Shown here in pieces: positions 56,801-64,000 of a stretch of DNA of 64,000 nt. This stretch comes from Saururus chinensis. Lineage: Eukaryota; Streptophyta; Magnoliopsida; Piperales; Saururaceae. How positions within the stretch are numbered: position 1 is the first letter of the stretch; each line of letters opens with the position of its first letter. The DNA is taken from positions 16,365,968-16,429,967 of the forward strand of contig CP141141.1 of NCBI GenBank assembly GCA_035235625.1. Direction: 5' to 3'. The notes under the pieces were generated by a model. That model was not told the origin of the DNA. It saw only the letters and a program-made list of their open reading frames with translations, and ran no database searches. The translations under genes were made by a program, and so were the position numbers.

Positions 56801-59800
56801 ACACTATAGGTCCCCTAATGCAGATTTCTCCACGAGGATGTGGCTGATCATCAGAAGTATAATTCATTTCTGGAACATCAACCAGCTTTATTTCTGAAAA
56901 TGTAAACGCCCAACTATAAAATAAGAAATGATCAAGTACAAATCACTGAAACGGAAAAGTAAATCAGCATTCAAGGTAGCCAAGAAATCCCTAGCTCACC
57001 ACAAGCAGGATTAGGAGAACCAACATGCCCAGATGTATTGTCATCGCCATCAATAGTGCTTATAACACAAGAAGTTTCAGTCATTCCATAACCTTCAGTA
57101 ACACGACCCCCAAAACAACTGGAATAAAATCAATAATGCCACTCAGTGAAACATAATAGTGTAGCAGCAAAAAAGAAAACTCTCTTCACAATGATGAAGG
57201 CAAAATCAAACCAGATATAAAACAGAAAGCACACTTTAATTTTAACATTACATTTGGACACATACATAAAATAGGATGATAAAGAAGTGTGGGTATGCAA
57301 CCAACAAAGATACTACATAACGTCTCCTTTTATCACTTTCCTATTAGAAAACAGTTAATGTAGCTTTAATGAGTTTTTACTTAGTATATTTCCTGTCACT
57401 ACGCTGTAACATTCTTTATTCAGAGTCCTATTTGGAAGTAATTTAGAGTGTCAAAAAAGAAAGAATTCCCTTGATCGTCATACTATGGCAGAAGACATTA
57501 TATTTAGTAGTTTGACTAGTGTTATAAGTTGGACAGGTTTTTTTATGAAAGGTAATAAAAATAAACAGCAATTCATAGTAAAGGTGGTTTTGTTTAATGA
57601 AGTTATGAAATATTTGGGGTATTAGCTCTTCTTTATGGAGTTTGTTTTCCTTCATCTTCAAACTCTTCTCCTTCTGCTACGTTTCTAGTTTTTCCTTAGC
57701 AGCTACATTATTCTTCCAAGTCTATTGAGTTGGATGAGTTATCAAAAACTCAATGGCCAAAGTGGGGACAAGACAATCCCATGAAAGAAAAGGGGAAGAT
57801 ACTGATTAAAGCTAAGAATCGGATCATTAAAATGTGTTTATTATTGCTATGTTTTGTATTTCTAAATTAATATGTAACTTGCTTAGGATCACCAACTTCA
57901 AGAGAAGAGACAAGTTGTGCACAAAGAGAAAGGTGTATGTTACTTCAAAGAGAGTAAACACTGGTTGATAGCTAGAGATCCTATGACTAAAAATCGGATG
58001 TTTCCTCTCCCAATTCAGAAAAATGGCATACCTCGTTTCAATATAATAAACCATAATCCTTCTTGGTTATGACATCTTCAATTTGGGTATTTCAGCTTTG
58101 ATGCTTTAAAGAAACCTGCTAGTAAGAGCATGGTGATAGGCAACCTTCCATAACTCATCCAAGTCAGATGAAGGTTGCATATATGAAAATCCTGAGATCC
58201 TTTCCAATTGGTAAGTCGACTATGGCTACTAAGCCTTTACAACTAGTTCATTCTGACTTTTGTGAGATGAGTTGCAGGTCAACTAAGAATAGCAAGTACT
58301 TTATCATCTCCATTGATGACTATAGCAGAAAGATATGGGTGTACTTTTTGAAGGAGAAATTCTTCCCCAGGTTAAAATGAAATGGTATCATATTGTCAAT
58401 GTTCTTACTATGCCCATGAATTGCCTAATTCATGGCAAATAGGAGAAATTCTTCAGTAGTTCTCAACTGAAATGGCATCTTAGACCATAAATTTACTAAT
58501 TCATAGCAAGTGAAATGGTTGAGTTCTTGTCACAAAAGATGGTTTTAAGACCATATTGAGGCTGTGCATTTCCTCATGGTTCCCGTGTATCATTCTTTCT
58601 GTCTGATGATGTGCATAAAAGTGTACTTAGATTTCCCATCTAACTGGACTGTCGAAATTTTCAAAAAGGGGGGGGTCAATGGAGGCAAAAGAGAATCCTT
58701 AGGTCAAAATGCACTTTTGTAAACTTCCTATAAGAAAATATTGTGTTGATTTGATTAATTTTTACTTAGCATGCATTCCACTCACCTAGTTGTTATGCTT
58801 TGTTAAAATGCTATTTGTAGCAGTTTAGATTGTCCTATTAATGAAATTTTTATGGCCATCCTCAGGGTCACCTTTGAGGTCTACCAGTATTATGATCAAA
58901 TACATGACATTTAATGTAAAACAAAATCCTGCAGGGTAGAAAGAATAGAATTTAGAGAGAAACAGAGGGAAAGAAGAGGAATAAATGGTAGGATAATTTT
59001 CTGGAATCAGGGCCAGAGGACCATTGGCATCAGCACCAATGGTTTGTTCCGCATCAACACCGAACAAGAAAATTATCAATCATCAGAGAACTCAGGAATC
59101 TTTTACCTCAATCATTGGCTATCCTTCCATTCACTACAAGGCTATTACATATACTTACAAAGCTTAAAGTGGAAAAGAAACACCGATAAAAAATTCCTCC
59201 TACACAGAGGATTCAAAAATAAAATTTTGTCCTAATCTTGTAAACCAAATCTCTCTTAACAAGTAAATTTTCTAAAAGCTCCTAACTAATATAAGTCCTG
59301 AATAAGTATAAAATTAAAAATCATTCAAAGCCCATTTATGGACTGGGGCTCACTTTTTCTCCGCATCAACATTAAAGGTAGCTTTTCTCCTTCTTTCCTA
59401 AATTAATAGCTACATTTTGTTTTTCAAAATGAAAATGAACTAAAATTAGTTCATTTTGGAAAACGAAATGTAGCTATTAATCTACGAAGGAGGGAGTATT
59501 TCTTACTAATGTAATTGGAAAACTAAATGTAGCTACTAAGACCATTATGAATAAGTGTTCTAAGTCAATTAGGTGAGGGTTCAATGGGAGTGTACATATA
59601 GGTAAGATCTACGCCCTAATTCATTAAGTTTGTGAGATCAATAAATTAGAGTTAAGTAGATTAAAAAGTAGCTGAATTTAGATTTTCCATCCCTTTTCCC
59701 TAATTCCTAATCCCTGCCTTTCTCCCTTTTCACCCAGCAATTATCCGTTATTGTTGTTGTAGACCCTGCAGTCTACATCTTGGTAGACAACCCAGAATGA

Positions 59801-62776
59801 TTATACATCTCCGCCAATAGGACCACCTAATCACCAAATCTCTTATCTCCTAAACTCTGTTCCACCTAATCACTCAATCAGTTATTTCACAGCACAGGTC
59901 CCACAAAATTTGTGTTGGAAACATCAGCTGTCACACTGCATTTACATGTGACCTTGCTTTTTTTTTCACATTTCAGTGCAAAGCCCAGAACATGTGGCCC
60001 CAACTGATAAATTTTATCTCTGCCAGAACAAACAACTTAAGCAAAGATTTCTTTAAATTAAGTTAATCTTACACTCGCAAGAAGTCCAACACATCTGGCG
60101 ATAACGGTGAAGCACCTGAACCCATAAATCGGACCCGTCCACCAAGCTTCTCCTTAATTTTATTAAACACCAATTTGTCCCATATAGGTGATGGATTCTT
60201 GCCTGGTAAAGTTATTGCAGAAAAGAGCAAAAGATCAGAGTAAAGCTATCCAAAATAAAAAAACATATTTTAGTAAAAGAAGACTAAAATTGAGCTTATA
60301 AACAAAGAAAATTAATATTGGTAAGAAGAACTAAAAGGTTGTTCACAAAAGTATTTGTACCACTCATTATTGCTTGCTTCTTAGAATTAAATGCAGTGTA
60401 AAACATCCGCTGCTTTAAAACCCCAGACGACTTAACAGCATTTATGATGCTGCAGCAAAATCATGAAATGAACCAAGTCAATGAACCTTTAACTGCCACA
60501 AGATTATAAGAAAGCTTCTCCCTTTTTTTTACCATGACAAGGAGTAAGGTGAGGAGCTTGGCTAATTCACACAACAAGATCTACTTCATATATGGTAGAA
60601 TATCTGAAAATTAAATTAGAAAAGACAGACCCTTGCAAACGAAGCTATGAGAGGCATAGGCCACTAAATGTATATTCAATAGGGAAATAACTCGTATGCT
60701 TCTAGACACACACAAACTCCTCGCCCATGTTGACATTTGCCAAAAAACTATTGATGTCAATTTGCATACCCATCATAAATTCTATTATACAACCGAGGAA
60801 CACTGCAGAAAATGGTTGGTCTCAATGCTGCCAGATCGTCCATTAATTTCAAATTGTCCTGCATACATAGACACAATCAGCTATCGAAAAGAACTGTCAA
60901 GTAACCTACATTACTTTGAATGACATTAAAACTAGTACTAATAAGGTATTTGTGCCAATTTTAACTTCTCTTGGGAACTGCAGCCAAACGCCAAGGATTG
61001 ACAATAAGGTAAATCTTCCATAAATCTATCAAATAAATATGATATTAATTACCACATAGTAGATAAAAGAAGCCCCTTACCCCCTGGTAAAAGCCCACTG
61101 CAACCCCAGAGTGCACCATGGCAACTTGGTTTGCCCGTTCATAAATGTGTGCCAAAGGAAGATAGGATATATAACTGCAAAGGTAATATCCATATATGAT
61201 TAAGAGATGTCATCCTATACCAAGGGGGAAAACAGGCAAATGTTGAAATGGAACTCACATGTCAGAGGGGTTGAAATCAACACTAATGCTTGTACCAGCA
61301 ACATTGGCAATTAAATTTCCGTGAGACAATACAGCTCCCTTATCAAAAACACCAAACACTAATTGTAAACTTAAAGAAAAAAGCTAACATCGATACCCTA
61401 ATAATTGTAGCCCTCAATCTAGAATACCTTTGGCGTGCCAGTGGTACCACTTGTATAGCAGATTGTTGCAATGTCTTCTGGCCTTGGAGGGCAGAACTGC
61501 TGAATGTTACGTTGTCCCTAATGGCCAGAAAACAAATTAGACTACTTCAATAGCAGAAAACATGAGATTATTTTGAACAGAATGTTGGTCACATATAGCA
61601 TAATCTGCTGCAAGGGTAATCAAGAAATTGAAGAGAAGCTACATGCCTACCTGATAAAGTAACCTTGAATAAGAAATTATCTCGACTCCAGTTGTTGATG
61701 GAAGTGAAGGTATGTGTTCATCTTGTCCTCCAACCACCTATAAAAATGGAAGAAAAGGAAACATTAAAATATTTGCAAATAACATTGGTATCACCTCTTG
61801 TCATCAGATGCACAATATGTCAGGTACAGAGCCTACCACAACCAGACGTACAGTTGGGATCTGAGATAAAAAACTCAGTAACTGCAAACAATAGCAAAAC
61901 ATGTAAATCAATTAAATCCTTTCTATATAGCAAAATTTGAAAACTACTGATCTCTGATCTTCAAAAACCATGGCTAATGGCTGTAGGCACCCTAAACAAA
62001 AGAATTATATAGCAGCTTGCTTTCTACTCACAATGTTTAAAGTCTGCTGAACACAAAAGATAACTTGTACACTAGCGTGATTCACAACATATCTAACTGC
62101 ATCGGGCCCTGCAACGATAAAGAAAAGATTATAAGATCACCTAATATTCCTTGAGTGCATACTGATGAAATTAATTTTGAAACAGAAAAGAGCATACCAA
62201 GAGTATCATATAAAGGAACAGAAATAAAAGAATATGCTGAACAAGCATGATCTACAATGATCCACTCCGGTCTGTTCATAAAATACAGTCCAATACATGC
62301 TCCCTAAAGCAAAAAGAAAAAGAAAAGTATGTGAGTCTGACATGAATGGTAATGGGAGAGTGTATAGGATGAGAGCAATGATACAAAAGAGATGAGTAAA
62401 TTGTGCTCACAATTCACACCTCTAGCCAGGTTTCCTTTCCAAAATGCATTAGCAAAGTGCTATTGGGCACTTCCAAATTAAAAACGTTTTCTAAAAAAAT
62501 TGACAGAAAGAACAGGTGTTTTATAACAAATAACTTACTTTTGGTACCCCATGATAAATAAGAGCAGAACCAATAGCTGTCCGAGCGTTACTTGCTTCTC
62601 CATATGTCATCCATTGGTACCTTAAATGCAGAAGAATAAGTACGTAATTGATGGATACCCTTCAATGGATAATTAAAACTTAATGACGAAAGAGCTTAAC
62701 CTACTCTCCAACTGTTCCATCTGCCTGGATTCGTGTACCCAAGTACTTGTAATCTCCAAATGTGTTAACTGCACAC
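53876..62776 (-). CDS. LACS6: Long-chain acyl-CoA synthetase, LACS6/7 type (5' exons outside window)
   Basis: Twenty exons, 5' to 3': 62776-62705, 62620-62539, 62303-62198, 62108-62032, 61881-61837, 61737-61651, 61517-61428, 61338-61259, 61174-61081, 60858-60770, 60449-60361, 60202-60073, 57118-57000, 56893-56770, 56518-56432, 55328-55225, 55138-55053, 54398-54312, 54207-54121, 53962-53876. Phases agree at every junction: 606 residues plus stop, with ~95 N-terminal residues missing. Motifs: AMP-binding [11 protein letters not shown] (exon at 61517, next exon), [47 protein letters not shown]. It activates long-chain fatty acids to CoA esters; LACS6/7 are peroxisomal and feed beta-oxidation. 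The C-terminus SRSDSSS has no SKL, so it is LACS6-like and would need an N-terminal PTS2, which lies beyond the edge. No break seen. Confidence 0.94.
54579..54872. repeat. Three-copy ~100-bp tandem repeat in a LACS intron
   Basis: Units start AGCATGTCTTGTATG at 54579, 54678 and 54778 and share CACATCATTGTCCTAGAT, AGCAACAAGAA and CTACCATTCAATCTGGACAT. The third copy has a short internal deletion. Lies between exons 54312-54398 and 55053-55138. Confidence 0.95.
57880..58380 (+). pseudogene. Ty1/copia GAG-pre-integrase/integrase fragment
   Basis: The plus strand reads a broken GAG-pre-integrase segment (around [11 protein letters not shown], with frame changes at about 58080-58120), then [24 protein letters not shown] and [21 protein letters not shown] (58198-58365). 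These match the copia pattern LQLVHSDLCGPM...[19 protein letters not shown]. No LTRs or other domains are found nearby, so it is an isolated fragment, antisense to the host gene and of a different lineage wording than the element at 15070. Confidence 0.85.
59387..59496. mobile_element. Stowaway-like MITE in the LACS intron
   Basis: Terminal inverted repeats CTCCTTCTTTCCTAAATTAA and (reverse strand) CTCCCTCCTTCGTAGATTAA, extended by TAGCTACATTT/AAATGTAGCTA. The right flank is TA, the left TT. Inner arms AAATGAACTAA / TTAGTTCATTT make it almost fully palindromic. Confidence 0.75.
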
Positions 62777-64000
62777 CTGTATAAAGATCCAAAAAGATTA
62801 AACCACACTTCAAATGATCTACACATATAAGAAACAACGCAAATGAACTGTTCTACTGATTTTACAATTATCAGTCAATGTAACAAAAATCTGAATTTTA
62901 TTATTAGCTTTTCAATATATTCATGTCGGAATCCATGGCCCCATTCACTGACATTTACTTTTTGCCAAGCATTAAATTGGTATACATTTTTATAGCTATT
63001 TATAGTTTTTCCAACGGCACCACACATGATCTGACTAGCTACATGTGATTTAGTTAGGCTACATTGAACTAGACACAAGAATTCAGACTGATTCAACTCA
63101 ATTTTCTAAAAAACCAATTTTTTGTCAGCTATTCAAAACAAACCTAGCCAATCAATTCAGCCAACATATGGCATTGACCAAATTTAAACTAAATTAAAAT
63201 GTTTACATATCAATGTATATGACATCAACATGCTCTAGGTGCCCATATCAACTGGTGTTTTCAAATCAGAACAGTATGACTCAGGTAGGGGTTTGGCAAA
63301 GTAGGGCAGAATACCATCTTTTTTGGGAAAGATATTTATCGGCCACTTAGTAGTTCAGAAAATGGAAAGCACAGAAAATTATTTATTCCCAGGGCAAGAA
63401 AAAGTAAGGACAAAAATTTCAGACCCCCCACCCCTTGGAAAATAATTTCTCAGGGAAGGTTGGGTCAGCCATCACAAGGGGTTCTTCCAGTCCAGTCTAT
63501 TCCCACCCATCTGTCTTCTCAGGCTTTGTTATAAAACTCTTACTCAAAACCTATGCTCGTCGTCATCACACATGCCAACCACAGCCACCAATTGTGAAGA
63601 TTAGGAGTTAGCTAAACCCTTTTTATTTGGTCGATTGCTATAAACCATCATTCTCTGCTTGCTTTATCTCAAGATACAGAGATGTAACCTTCTGTGAATT
63701 GTCCTTCTGCAATCTCAGTGCCGCCCTCAACAGACAAATATTTCTTTAAGAAGCGCAGGATTTCCTTTAAGGGATTCACAAATGCTACCTGTCCAAACTA
63801 TAATAATTTGTAAGGAAAATTTAAGTTTGTGTTCTCAATTCCATGTTGTGCTTAAAGCTGCATTATAAAATTTATAATTGTATTGATTCTTGCTTGATGG
63901 GTTCTGACTGATGTTCCCCAAAGTACAAAAAATAATTCTCCCCTTAAACCCCTAATTGCCAAAAAAGTTTTCTGACATCTTTATTTAATGCAGGAAAAGA
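62777..64000 (-). other. Intron (or further upstream part) of the LACS gene
   Basis: The acceptor of the first visible exon is at 62777-62779 (CTG on the plus strand, CAG on the gene strand). No block resembling the expected preceding exon (the family's HPDIATLHDNF region) or the N-terminal PTS2 (R-I/L-x5-H-L) is visible up to 64000, so this is probably intron and the first exons lie further right. Confidence 0.5.

Larger units (their letters stand above)
57119..60072 (-). other. Longest LACS intron (2.95 kb) holding transposon fragments
   Basis: Separates the exon ending FLRV from the exon starting [11 protein letters not shown]. It contains a Ty1/copia integrase fragment in antisense orientation (57880-58380) and a MITE (59387-59496). 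Exon borders at both sides are intact, so splicing is expected to be possible. Confidence 0.8.

Overview
This window is plant nuclear DNA, most likely from a flowering plant. It holds two recognisable host genes with spliced exons. It also holds Ty1/copia, Athila/Tat-type Ty3, Mutator-like (MULE), CACTA-like and Stowaway-like sequence, and MULE copies carrying a plant mobile domain (PMD) gene. The sequence is AT-rich, introns have GT/AG borders, and only exon 1 of the LanC gene and parts of some repeats are GC-rich. I could not place the plant in a family.

Host genes: (1) a six-exon, 406-residue LanC-like (GCR2/GCL2-type) gene at 10350-12929 on the plus strand, apparently intact; (2) a long-chain acyl-CoA synthetase of the peroxisomal LACS6/LACS7 type on the minus strand. 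Twenty exons of the synthetase (606 residues plus stop) lie at 62776-53876, and its 5' exons fall beyond the right edge. These two genes are functionally unrelated and are separated by about 41 kb of mostly repeat DNA.

Layout: 1-1407, 3' part of an LTR-like repeat; 1527-1726, a MITE; 1777-10070, a degraded MULE (MULE-1) carrying transposase and PMD remnants and split by a 4.8-kb LTR-like insertion (4522-9303); 10350-12929, LanC-like gene; 15070-about 20640, a decayed Ty1/copia element; about 21690-25321, an inverted copy of the 4.8-kb LTR-like repeat; 25322-31015, decayed Athila/Tat Ty3 sequence with a duplicated gag segment and a CACTA-like repeat cluster; 31016-41190, sequence with no gene I recognise, including a possible unclassified element at about 33150-36090; 41191-50133, a second MULE of the same family (MULE-2) with long terminal inverted repeats, a perfect 9-bp target-site duplication (TSD), a MULE transposase and a PMD gene; 50503-52580, a TG...CA repeat with a perfect 5-bp TSD, probably a solo LTR; 53876-62776 and onward, the LACS gene.

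The most interesting structure is the MULE family. Both copies place a PMD gene directly downstream of the transposase on the same strand. Their terminal repeats are built from strings of short palindromes around the core TTTCGTC/GACGAAA. One copy ended up only 279 bp upstream of the LanC-like start codon. The two copies have complementary losses: MULE-1 keeps the transposase DNA-binding part and MULE-2 keeps the catalytic and SWIM parts. All identifications come from reading the sequence and remembered family motifs; no database search was run.
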